From assembly GCA_905182985.1 (NCBI GenBank), contig CAJJDN010000026.1, forward strand, positions 375,684 to 439,683: 64,000 nt of DNA, in the 5' to 3' direction. Positions 1 through 10,967 of this stretch are shown here, in pieces. Positions within the stretch are counted from its first letter, which is position 1. Every line of letters begins with the position of its first letter. Under the pieces are notes generated by a model. That model made no database searches. It saw only the letters and a program-made list of their open reading frames with translations, and was not told the DNA's origin. The translations under genes were made by a program, and so were the position numbers. The DNA is from Paramecium sonneborni. Lineage: Eukaryota; Ciliophora; Oligohymenophorea; Peniculida; Parameciidae.

Positions 1-1
1 T

Positions 2-2327
2 GATGAAGCTCCAAATGAATTACACACTATTTCAAATTAAAGATTAGAAGGAAAATGGTATTATGTTTATATGGGTTATATGAGATAGAAATAAATTGCT
101 TCATTTTTCGTATTTGATGGAACTGAAATGTTATCAGCAAAGAATACTGATCTCTTACATAAACCTTTAGGAGATTTTGTAATTTTACATATTGGAGGTG
201 AACCAGATGTACCTTCATTTTAAGGAATTATAAGTAAATTATCAGTTAGTTTTGGTCCTGGATCTTTCTTAAGCTTAGCATAAGAAGTTATGAAAACCAT
301 TGATAATTCTTAAGCATTAGAGTAATCTTTAACTGTTGGATATATTCATAAATAGAAACATGGATAATAAGAATTGATTGGTAAATTAGAAACTGTTACA
401 GATGAAATAGGTGGTACTGAATTAAGAGGAGAAACTTGGTCAAGTGTTGGAGAATATTCAATAAGTGGATGGTTCAAAACTGCAAATGTTAATGGAATGA
501 GTGCTAATGATTGCTAAATCTTATTTAGGGTCACTAATAATGATAAAGAGCATTTAAATGATAAAAGATCTTAAGGTGATAGAATATTTTTTGCATCTAT
601 CTGTGTTGATTCAATTAAATTATCCACATACACACTTTCTGGTTTGAAAGATTGGAATGAGGCCAAATTTTTAGAGGAAAATGTACCATTAGGTCATAAT
701 AAGAGAGCTTGGATATATATTTATATGGGATACAATGAAGATTTATAAGAACTTCATGCATTGTTACATCTATTTGAAGAGGATAAACCATTAATTTTCA
801 AAGGCGTGTAACACTATGTTCCTCATTATACTGGTATTTATGTAGCTAAAGATCCATACACAAAGAGATTTTAAGGAGAAATATAAAAATGGGTCGCTTG
901 TTATGGTTTTGGAGCATTTGTGAGTGTTCAGAAAAGAGGATATGAAGATTTATTACCAAATTATAATGCAATAGCCATAAATCAAAAATTCATGTGGTTT
1001 AGAAAAGAAGACACAGTAGTAGAAACAGAATAAGGAATTACTCAAGAGTTTAATTAAGAAGTTGAATCTGTTGATGAATATTCAATAGGAGTATGGACTA
1101 GATGGCTGATATCTTTCCCAACAACTTTGACAGAGAGATAGGCATAACATAATATCTTTAGATTATCAGCAAATAAGTTAGATTAAGATAAGAGTGAATT
1201 AGGAGATAGAGTATTATCATCATTCTTAATTTTGGGTAATTATGAGTTTAGTACTTATGATATAAGTAAGCCATCAAATGCTGTAGATGCTAAATTACCA
1301 TATGGAGAATTAGAAGGTGCATGGACATACATTTATACAGCTTATAAAGGTGGGCAATTCTATGGTATGGTGTTGTTTAGAGATTAATAGAAGGCATAAC
1401 ATGTTGAATTATAAGTATAACATAGAGCATTGACTGGTTATGCTAAATTTGTATTAGGAGCTAAAGAATTTGGTAGAAAAGGATTCCATGGATGGTTATT
1501 TGATCCTAGAATCTTTTTAGGATCTGGAGCATTTATTAATGAGGGATAGAAAGTAGTAGATATGGTTTTAAAGTTACATCGTAAATTACCAGTACCTGCT
1601 CTTGATGCAGAAGATTTCAAATGGCCAGTTACTATAATTGATACAACTTTACCTGATGATATAAATGATAAGAAAGATAATTTCAAATTCTCTTTCACAG
1701 ATAAAGTAGGTTTAGTAGAATATTCATTTGGATTTTGGATGCAAAATGCAGTATTATAACCAGAAATGGCTGATGATCTTAGAGGATTAGTTAGATTAAC
1801 AACTAATAATGAAGGATCTGATGAAAGATTAATAGGAGATAGAACTTTAGCTGTTTTCACTAAGGTTTAAAAATTAGTCGCTTACACTTACACTCTTAAA
1901 GATCCCACTTTTGAACCTGTATCACATGAATTCGATTTGTTACCATATCAATGGACATTTGTTTACTTTGGTTATACATAAGGAAAGGCTAGAGCTTATA
2001 TTCTAAGTACTAAAGGTCCTACTGAATAAGTATTTGCTGTTAAACATGCTATTCCTAATGCTTTTTACTTAAATGTAATCAAAGATCTATCTCATCCATT
2101 GTTTTATGTATATTTATTTATTTAAATCCTAGGGTAAATTCTACGGTTTGAAGGTCAATTTCGGATAAGGCAGTTATTTAGAAAATCCTTAAGAACTTAT
2201 AGAGAAATGGCCTTATGATCCAAAGGTTCTTCCAGTACCTGAACCTAAAGAAGAGAAAGTGTTGGCTCTAAATTCTGCTAAAGTTGACAGAGCCTCTAAT
2301 ACTTAACATGAATAATTCAGAGAATGA
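2..2327 (+). CDS. Large protein with concanavalin-A/LamG-like repeats, 5' partial
   Basis: The frame is open from base 2 to TGA 2325-2327, with one 25-nt intron at 2108-2132, leaving 766 residues. It is built of repeats about 208-214 residues apart. Each carries a YS(I/F)xxW-type strand (codons at 455, 1079 and 1721), then an LRLTTNN-like and DR-L segment, then a W-(Y/F)-(I/V)-Y-x-(G/A)-Y strand. This is the look of jelly-roll lectin-like (LamG/ConA) modules; the family call is inference. The C-terminus is charged and has no membrane helix; the N-terminus lies outside the window. Function unknown, possibly a secreted or surface protein. It converges on the USP gene, with stops 30 bp apart. 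Confidence 0.7.
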
Positions 2328-2357
2328 AAAATCATAAAAAAATATATTTAATTACAT

Positions 2358-3342
2358 TCATTGTCTCTGATAAAATAATACATAAGAATTCTACGATTTT
2401 TATAGTTCCTCATCTACAACTTTATTTGAGTATTCCGAAACTCTTTAATCATTAAAATTATACCAACAATTTTTCCCTTTTATTAAACTTACATAATCAA
2501 TAAATTATACCATGTATAATGCCCGCTATAAATTGTATATCCTTAATGATTTATTACAGCATACAATTTATACTATGGACTCTAATCACAAAATCCTTTA
2601 AGTACTAGACTTTGTTCTATCTCAATAGCATAATTAGATCTTGCTTACCTTTAATCATATCTTTTTAACTAAATTACTAAGACCATTGGCGCTGTACTTA
2701 AATTAGTTCTTCTTATCAAAGGACTTGCCTTTTGACATTTTCTACATTTTTCTTAAGAATTTAATTGTTCTGGCTTGAAATAATCACATATCAATTAACT
2801 CAACCGACATGCTGACTATATGTAGAGAGATAAATTGATAAATTATTCCGTTTATTTACTAGAGTTATTGCAATTTTAGCAATTTATTTAATAAGTCAAT
2901 TAACCAAAAAAAGGTTATGTAAGAAATGCTGTATTTACTATGTCCAAAAAAACATGGAAGAATTCAATGCAATCTTATTGATTAAAATTATCAAACTCTT
3001 TATGCTAGTTCATTAATTTTTTAAATTGAATTATCTCATTGTGTAAAGGTTCTATTTCTGCTTGAATGCTAAACCATATTTTATAAAATTGTTTAAACAA
3101 CTCACTGCTATTTTTATTGTCTCTATACTACTACATAGCTGTACTAATGGCAGGAGTATTGAATAAACATTGCAACATTGAGTTTCTAGGATGCTTATTG
3201 TTCTTGCATACATGTAACAAGTATTGCCTATATTTTCAATTCCAATCCTTATTGGATCTAAATCCTATGGCTTTTAACTCATCTACTCTTTATTTCTTGT
3301 AACAACGCCACTTCCATATACTTAATTAGTTGTTCTATACAT
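2358..3342 (-). CDS. Ubiquitin-specific protease (USP/UBP, peptidase C19)
   Basis: Splicing out introns at 3186-3211 (26 nt) and 2488-2510 (23 nt) gives 311 residues in whole codons. The Cys box reads GIENIGNTCYINSMLQCLFN near residue 45, with the nucleophile in NTC. The QQDCIEFFHVFLD segment and a C-x2-C...C-x2-C zinc pair follow. The His box is YAVINHQGYTIYSGHYT, then WYNFNDQRVSE and a final YVLFYQ. All catalytic elements expected of a C19 deubiquitinase are present, so it should remove ubiquitin from substrates. It is short for the family: essentially the catalytic core with no accessory domain. Start at the first in-frame ATG; the kinase gene ends 224 bp upstream on the same strand. Confidence 0.9.
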
Positions 3343-3566
3343 GTTTAAATTTAAATTAATTAATTAAAAATCATCTTTCTACACAATAGGGAGTTTTTTT
3401 CAAACTAAATAAATTCTTATTATAACCAAAAAGTTTTTATATTAAAAGGTATTAATTATATTAATTATTTAGAAGAGGAATCTAAATATATATATAATTA
3501 GAGATTAAATGATAAGAGTTAAAATTAGAGAGTATATAAAATTTGTAATTATTGATAAATAATGAG

Positions 3567-4870
3567 TCAAAGTTAACGCATTCTGATATTAGTTCTTCTC
3601 TTTTCTATAGGTGAATTACTAGAATTAAGTGGGCTAAAATTCTTATAAAATAGAAAAATACGGTAATTTATTTAATGATCCTCTTTTTGCCATTTGAGCT
3701 AATTGCATAGAATTTGACTATTATAACATTCTAGTTTATGATTATCTTTATTAAGTAATTCTAAATGGAGATTATTTCTTCAATGGACTAGCAACATTAG
3801 TTTCAAAGAATAGTTGACTAGTTGATCTAGCTTACTTGATTCTAGATGTAGATTTTCTTTGAGTGGCATCTTAATTCTATTATCTTAAAGTAATATCTGT
3901 TTAAGAGACTTGTTAATTTAAGGGAATAATTAATCTAATGGATTTAACAAAGGATGTGCAATATTTAATAAATGATAGTGCATTTATCAAACAGATTAAC
4001 TTTTATTTATTTTAGAAAATGGTCATTCGATCATGAATAGTAATTGGTTATCCAAGATCTCCTTCTCCAGTGATCCAAGGATGCATAAGAGCTTGTTCAG
4101 CAGACATTCTGGCTTCAGGATTAATTGCAGCACATTTTTTAAAAAAATTCTATGCTGATTTATCCATGATAGTGAAATTGATATTATATGTCTAAATGCT
4201 TTCAATAAGATTTTCATAATTAAATGGATGTTTCCTTTCGTATAGAAGAAATTGAATAATTCCTATACTCCACATATCCACACTTTTAAGATATGGCATT
4301 TTTAATATCATTTCTGGAGCCATAAAAAGTAGAGTTCCACATTTATCATATGAGATTTTAGATTCAGATTATTAAGATAATCCAAAATCTATTAATCTCA
4401 CTCTACCATCTAATCCAACCAAAATGTTATCTAATATTATAATCCTATTTACCAGGCTTGATATCTCTATGAGTAATGTCTTTATTGTGTATATAAGTTA
4501 AAACAATAAGTAATTATTTAATTATACTTTTGATAGTGTCTTCACTTAAGTTTTATTTGCATAATTCAGTCAAATTAGATCCTTCAACATAATCCATTAT
4601 GATATATAATTTATCAAATGTTTCATAACTCTAAGATATTAATTAAAAGATATACTGCAATATATTTCACTAAATTAGGATGTTACAATTACTCTAGTAT
4701 TTCTACTTCACGATTAAATAATTCACAATAACTGGGAACTGATTTATCCAACACCTAACTTACTTCTCCACACTTACCTTAATTGCCACTTACCTACTTT
4801 TGTATGTGCCCAAATAGACTTAACTAAATGCACCATTACCAATCTTTTGCAATATATTGAGCTCATTCAT
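3567..4870 (-). CDS. Serine/threonine protein kinase, CAMK-like, with Q/S-rich tail
   Basis: Four introns (23, 25, 22 and 25 nt) give 402 residues in whole codons. The glycine loop IGNGAFSQVYLG starts near residue 10, followed by VAIKV (Lys), HRDIKPDN (catalytic loop), DFGLSQ, and MAPEM in place of APE. The end of the domain is MHPWITGEGD. The basic, Q/S/T-rich tail of about 120 residues has no EF-hands. An ATP-dependent protein kinase is certain; the CAMK grouping is from the HPW ending and is inference. The last intron (25 nt, ending AAG) is needed to reach the TGA. The opposite strand of the tail shows a tempting false frame (see rejected list). Confidence 0.87.
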
Positions 4871-5052
4871 TATTTATATTTTAGGAAAATCTCTTATTTA
4901 TTTATATAAATCATAAAAAATTTAATTAGTATTAAACTATCAAATCATTCTTGACTATTCACTTATAATCAAATCAATTAATAAATATAGATCATTTTAT
5001 TTTGCAAATCTTCTTAATTAATTAAATTATTAATATTAGATTTAATAATAAG

Positions 5053-7454
5053 TCAATCTGGCAAACAAAATATAAAAATTAATGTGTGTAAAAATGCCTC
5101 TGCTTAAGTTTAATAGGAAGAGTAAGGTATTATCTGAAATAAAACTGTTTAATTTGGAAATACTATTATTTTCAATAAGAATTCTATTTATGGACTACTT
5201 AATGTAAATACTAATCCAAATTCATAGCCTTCCATTTCATTATTCACTAAAATTTATTATATTAATAATTACATTCTTTCAGAAAAGTTTATTATCCACT
5301 TAAAACCAATATATTATATTCACCAAATAATTTTACAAAATCTTCTTTGGATTTTATAATTTTAGGATTTAGAGTTACTTACTCTGATTTTAAAATACTT
5401 TTAGATTTATACTCCCATCTTTTTTAAAATGATTCTATTGTTGTTTCTCTGAAACTCATGAATTTAGTTAACAAACAAGGAATTATGAAACTTGAGGTTT
5501 TTTATTCTTCCTCATTTTCATAACTAAACTTTGCAGAAATACTTTCATAAGGAACACGATTATAATTAATGCATATAGGAATATACATCTATTAACCTGG
5601 ATTTAATAGAATTCTTCCTTACTAATCTTTTGCTAGGCCTCGATCATGTTAATGGATAGGTTCTTATGACCATAATCCCATACATTATTCTCCTTCAAAA
5701 GAATATTAGAAATTTTATAATATTGATTAAGTCTTATTTCCAAAACATAAACGAATTCTTAAATAATAACGATTTGTAATATCATGATATACCAAATTTG
5801 AATCAAATCCAATTTAAATATCTGAAGATTCAAATATTGAATATTTTTTCTTTAAATTTGCTCTTTTTATTCTATTAATTCCAGTATTATTATATATCTC
5901 TTCAAAAATTGAGAAATTTCTATCATCATAAGGAATAAATTATCCTTCATAAGTTTTAGAAATAATCCCTAATTATCCTTTCAAATAGAAATCCTTTCCT
6001 GAAAATTATGAACTCTAACTCCTATTATCATATTAATCATCAAATTATCCTTTATTTGGAGTTTGAATATGTTCATGTTGTGATCTATTTGTAGGTAACT
6101 TCTTAAAAGCAGGTGGTTATACTTGTTTTGGTGGTGGTTAATAAGGTTAAATCTATTATCTAGGAGGTTAATATTATTATTATGGTTATGGAGCTCTAAC
6201 CTATGTTTAAGGTTAATATGCTTATTAAGTTTAAGGATGATAAGGTGTAGATTACTAAATTGATTTTTATATTTCAGGCAATTTCCTAGTTGGTTGTTAT
6301 TAAACTTATTATGGTTAAGGTTGTCTTCTATCTGAATATTATGGTGGTTTTGGAATCTATTATTATTACACATTTTATTCAGGTTATTTATTTATTTATT
6401 ATTATTATTATTAAGCTGGTTTTCCTAAATTTTTAGGTGGTTGAGGTTTTTCAGATCCTGAAATTTCTCTTGTTGCTAATAATAATTCATATCTAAAAAT
6501 CTAATAATTTTCATCAGTAAATCCTTGTTCTTTCATTTTTTTATATGCTTCTATAAAATTTGTAATCATTTTAAATCTATAACCGATCTATTTTCTTTAA
6601 CCTTCACCAAATTCATTTTGACGAGCATTTAGTAAATCTAAATTGAGTTTTATTTCATTTGCTTCCTTAAATGCTAACTCCAGTACTTAAATTATAATTA
6701 ACAATTACTTTGATCTATAACCTCAGTTGCTTATTCTTCTCCTTTTACATTTAGTTCAAGAGTCTCAACAATTTCATTTGTTTGTTTATACATTTCTTAA
6801 TATATCCTTTTCAATTCGTCTAAAGAAACATCATTCATATTGTTTTTTTATTTTTAATATTCAGTTGGCTTTGTATAATTTTTTAATTTCTCCCTTTATT
6901 CCTCTGTTAGCTCAAAATATTATAAATCAACTTTTGGTGTTAACCCTTAATTGTGTAAACCTTCAAGAAGCTTTAAAAATATTGTTGCATTTCCTTTTGA
7001 ATCCATTTCATACTTTGTTCCCCAAAATGATATACATTCCATCAATGTATCATAAAACATATGACTAAAGTTTGGATCTATCTATTTGATCATCTTTTAT
7101 TACCTTCTTCTGCACCAAATATTTAAAACCCTCTCTTCTCATAAGGTTTTTATTTATCACACAATGCAAGTTCTTCTAATATAACAAATAGATCTTTAGC
7201 CTTTATAAATTAGTTAAGGAATTTTTATTTTTTACTCAATAGCATCATTAACTTGATTCTTTGATTAAAGATAATACTTTCATTGCAAAATATTTTTCTT
7301 TTGATTGCCCCTATTATGTGAATAATTTTTTAATTGTTTCCACTACTTATTTGAAATTCTCTTAAAGATCTTCATCCTTTAATATCTCTACCAAATTCTA
7401 CAGTTCACTCTCTCCTTAAAAACTTTTCAATATTTCTTCATTTGTAACAACCAT
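5053..7454 (-). CDS. VHS-GAT protein with AP-2-alpha-type appendage (GGA/TOM1-like adaptor)
   Basis: Four introns (26, 26, 23, 26 nt) leave 766 residues, an exact codon count. Order: an all-helical VHS-like domain (about 1-180, with DTLMECISFWGTKYEMD), a helical GAT-like stretch (about 190-330, ending FRYELLLATREISG), a Q/P/N-rich linker (about 340-430), then a two-part ear. The ear has a beta-sandwich part (IGFDSNLVYHDITNRYYLR onward) and a platform with IPCLLTKFMSF, ESFQKRWE and PYSSYQTQAEAFLHTL. VHS and GAT domains bind sorting signals, ubiquitin or ARF; ears recruit clathrin accessory factors. An adaptor acting at trans-Golgi, endosome or plasma membrane is the likely role. Known GGAs carry only a gamma-type sandwich ear, so this layout is unusual. 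Its first 166 codons are repeated at 8103-8601 by the assembly artefact. Confidence 0.72.
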
Positions 7455-7951
7455 TATAAAATTAAATTATAAATAGAATTTTTATTCATAGACGAAAACT
7501 CTTTTTTTAACAATTCCAACTAATTTAGAATTCTTCAAACTAATTTAAACAATAAATGAATTAAATATATATTCATTAGAATATTTTTAAAGAAATTATG
7601 TTATTTCATATTTCTATAAATAAATTAGAAATATTTAATTTAGATTTTAAGCTAATGCTATTCAGTCATATTAATGATTAATTAACAAATAGTTAATTCT
7701 ACACATAATATATTTTTGTTTTTAACAAAATTTTGTTACTTAAATATTAAGCTTGCTGTATAGAGTAAGATTTTATGAATTTTTTTTATAATAATTTAAT
7801 GATTGAATTCAAATAGTAGAAGGAAAGATTATAAAAGATTATTTTAATAATAAATTGGATATATATTTGTTTATGAATATTAAATATTGTAATAAAGAGA
7901 TATATGTATATATATGTATAAAAACATAATATTATTATTAATTAATTATTT
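7455..7951. other. Intergenic region between divergent genes
   Basis: This 497-bp, very AT-rich stretch separates the adaptor start (7454, minus) from the start of the next gene (7952, plus). It is repeated at 8602-9098 by the artefact. It should hold both promoters, but I recognise no specific element, only A/T runs and short ATATAT tracts near 7900. Confidence 0.6.
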
Positions 7952-8101
7952 ATGCCAATCGTATAAGGAAAAGCAAAGTTGTGGCATCCAACATAAGAAG
8001 AATAAGTAAAAATTTAAGAATTTATAAAAAGGATGCTTATGATGATAGAATGATTGCAAATATTGAATTAAAATCATTGGATTTTGATGATGAGAACTTT
8101 T
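7952..8101 (+). pseudogene. Truncated artefact copy of the gene at 9099-9978
   Basis: This is the first 150 bases of the gene at 9099-9978, identical where compared, and it ends at the N at 8102. It is an assembly artefact, not a decayed gene. Confidence 0.9.
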
Positions 8102-8102
8102 N

Positions 8103-8601
8103 TAAACCTTCAAGAAGCTTTAAAAATATTGTTGCATTTCCTTTTGAATCCATTTCATACTTTGTTCCCCAAAATGATATACATTCCATCAATGTATCAT
8201 AAAACATATGACTAAAGTTTGGATCTATCTATTTGATCATCTTTTATTACCTTCTTCTGCACCAAATATTTAAAACCCTCTCTTCTCATAAGGTTTTTAT
8301 TTATCACACAATGCAAGTTCTTCTAATATAACAAATAGATCTTTAGCCTTTATAAATTAGTTAAGGAATTTTTATTTTTTACTCAATAGCATCATTAACT
8401 TGATTCTTTGATTAAAGATAATACTTTCATTGCAAAATATTTTTCTTTTGATTGCCCCTATTATGTGAATAATTTTTTAATTGTTTCCACTACTTATTTG
8501 AAATTCTCTTAAAGATCTTCATCCTTTAATATCTCTACCAAATTCTACAGTTCACTCTCTCCTTAAAAACTTTTCAATATTTCTTCATTTGTAACAACCA
8601 T
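8103..8601 (-). pseudogene. Truncated artefact copy of the adaptor-gene 5' end
   Basis: This repeats the 5' part of the VHS/GAT/ear gene (6956-7454), with its start codon at 8601 and a break at the N at 8102. It is an artefact of the duplication, and should not be counted as a second adaptor gene. Confidence 0.9.
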
Positions 8602-9098
8602 TATAAAATTAAATTATAAATAGAATTTTTATTCATAGACGAAAACTCTTTTTTTAACAATTCCAACTAATTTAGAATTCTTCAAACTAATTTAAACAAT
8701 AAATGAATTAAATATATATTCATTAGAATATTTTTAAAGAAATTATGTTATTTCATATTTCTATAAATAAATTAGAAATATTTAATTTAGATTTTAAGCT
8801 AATGCTATTCAGTCATATTAATGATTAATTAACAAATAGTTAATTCTACACATAATATATTTTTGTTTTTAACAAAATTTTGTTACTTAAATATTAAGCT
8901 TGCTGTATAGAGTAAGATTTTATGAATTTTTTTTATAATAATTTAATGATTGAATTCAAATAGTAGAAGGAAAGATTATAAAAGATTATTTTAATAATAA
9001 ATTGGATATATATTTGTTTATGAATATTAAATATTGTAATAAAGAGATATATGTATATATATGTATAAAAACATAATATTATTATTAATTAATTATTT

Positions 9099-9978
9099 AT
9101 GCCAATCGTATAAGGAAAAGCAAAGTTGTGGCATCCAACATAAGAAGAATAAGTAAAAATTTAAGAATTTATAAAAAGGATGCTTATGATGATAGAATGA
9201 TTGCAAATATTGAATTAAAATCATTGGATTTTGATGATGAGAACTTTTCACCAGTTTTCAATAGAAGCAAAAAAGAATTCTTTTTGTAAGCAAGTGAGAA
9301 ATACAAAAAAGATTTATCAAAAGTAATAAAGTTATTAGATAAATTTAGCTAGCACGACCATTCTAATCATATTCATGTGAAGAATTTGTTAACAAATATA
9401 TATTTATTAAGCCTAATCATACATATTGGAGAGAGTGGACAGTTACCAAATGGTTGTCAGGTTTTGGATTAGGATATTTGGTGTTAAGAGAAGTATTAAA
9501 TTATCTGGAAAATAAATTAGTTACCATTACGTAATTTTTATGCAAGAGTCTTTGTAATGTGGATCTTTTTAGCAAAGTTGAGTGATCATTTTAGTTCAAT
9601 TTTACCTTATCATGGTAAATTAGTAATATCTACTCAATCGGATAGATTTTCAAAGTAAATAAGAATAAATATGATTTTAGCAAAGATATAAATCAATATC
9701 ATAATGTGTGCAGTGCATTACACTTCTTAGAGATGCCAACCTTTTAGAATAGAATATCAGAATCTCTTGCTTGGAGAGCCAAATAGCCAGCCCACTTGTT
9801 ATATAATGATACAAATTGGTGTTTACATATTCTTAAAAAATGGCATGGTCGTCCAACTCATATTGCACATTGGGTATTTTTTTATTAATTTATATTTCAG
9901 GATGGTACATTCAATCAACCATTAGAAAGATTAGCTGATCCATATCATAAAGATGCTCATTTTATTCATTGGATTTGA
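9099..9978 (+). CDS. Unknown conserved-looking protein with one hydrophobic stretch
   Basis: Five introns (26, 26, 28, 26 and 27 nt) give 248 residues in whole codons, which strongly supports the model. The protein is rich in W, H and F. It has a YWREWTVTKWLSGFGLGYLV segment near residue 90, a hydrophobic RNFYARVFVMWIFLAKL segment, a conserved-looking WCLHILKKWHGRPTHIAHW block near residue 200, and it ends HFIHWI. I do not recognise the family. One membrane-embedded helix is plausible, and such W/H-rich small proteins are common in mitochondrial membrane complexes, but that is only a guess. The truncated copy at 7952-8101 is an artefact. Confidence 0.75.
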
Positions 9979-10503
9979 GTTATTTTTCATACAAAAGATA
10001 AATATGGATTTATTTAATATTACAAAATTATATAAAAAATTACAAAAAATCATAATACAAAAAAAATAAAACATATTTAAAATACACCTCATTAACTTTC
10101 TCTTTATTAATTTTATTATTCTTTATTTCTTTATGCAATAGCTAAACTAAGGCATTGTTAGCTTTATTTAATTATTAACCACTATTCTTTATCCAAAAAA
10201 GTAACCCTATTCCATCTAAAAGATAAAGCTTAAAACAATACTGAATCTAATTACTTAAAAATCTACAATACAAGCTATTGAATTCACTTTTTGATTTTGA
10301 TTTTTAATTTCACAGCTATGGCACAAGGATAATAAGAATCTTAAGTATCAACCAATAAAAACAATATGAATTGCATTTTCAAATAGAAATTTTTATGATT
10401 TCCATGATTGCTATAAAACTGTTAACTTTACAAATATCCAAACATTCAATAAGGTATTTATTTTTAAGATTATTATTATTAATTATTAGCATAATCTTTA
10501 TAA
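9979..10503. other. Unassigned region of 525 bp
   Basis: AT-rich. A minus-strand frame between roughly 10030 and 10378 can be read from an ATG at 10378 and contains LYLLDGIGLLFWIKNSG, followed by an N/K-rich helical-looking stretch. I could not find introns that give a closed gene, and the plus strand is open too, so I make no gene call. Confidence 0.4.
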
Positions 10504-10967
10504 ATGAGTGCAAGTGTTGCTGATAATGCTTCAGAAAGAGATATGATTGATTTTTCAGAGGACGACCATTTGAGTTTCTTTTACAATATTGAACAAGTAA
10601 AGTCATTAACAATACATAGATATATAATGAATTACCAGGAGTTATATCTAATTATGGAACCTTTGCATAATCCTTATAGATTTGCAGATAATTAAGTAAT
10701 TAGATAGTTAAGAATTCAATTGCAGAAGCATAAGAGAGAGTATATAACACATTTAACATAAATTAGTTTATATTAAGAAATATTCCTATTAATGCAATAA
10801 ATGAATTCTGTTCACAAACGAATTTACTTTTGAATAGCAATTTGAATGATGGAGGCATTGAAGTTGAAAGTTGCGAATTAGAAGAAGATTAGGAACCAGT
10901 AATAAACAAAGATTAATTTAGGAACCAATCTTTAGTGATAGATGGAGAAGAAATAGAGTTTTAATGA
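10504..10967 (+). CDS. Small acidic helical protein, unknown
   Basis: One 23-nt intron (after FFYNIEQ) gives 146 residues in whole codons. The N-terminus is acidic (MSASVADNASERDMIDF), the middle is helical with ICRQLSNQIVKNSIAEAQ, and the C-terminus is acidic (SCELEEDQEPV). The length and helical pattern resemble small subunits of trafficking complexes, but nothing specific can be claimed. Its TGA (10965-10967) overlaps the proposed ATG of the next gene on the same strand. Confidence 0.65.

Larger units (their letters stand above)
6956..9248. repeat. Direct duplication of 1146 bp around a single N (assembly artefact)
   Basis: Bases 6956-8101 and 8103-9248 match over the stretches I compared, including both ends, and are separated by one N at 8102. 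The offset is a constant 1147. Copy 1 runs into the N inside the gene that is complete only at 9099-9978; copy 2 begins inside the adaptor gene that is complete only at 5053-7454. The unique flanks join correctly if one copy is dropped, as expected for an unmerged contig overlap. Confidence 0.93.

Noticed and set aside
1438..1860. Minus-strand frame of 140 codons.
   Set aside because: It is antisense to the repeat protein, whose frame is continuous across the region.
3562..4036. Plus-strand frame with a signal-peptide-like start and three in-frame TGA codons, which looked like a recoded (selenocysteine) or decayed gene.
   Set aside because: It is the antisense of the kinase tail: the TGA triplets are the complement of ordinary TCA serine codons in a well-spliced minus-strand gene.
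6956..9248. A true tandem duplication giving a second adaptor gene and a gene fusion across 8102.
   Set aside because: Both copies are broken exactly at the N, and two further blocks in the window show the same pattern.
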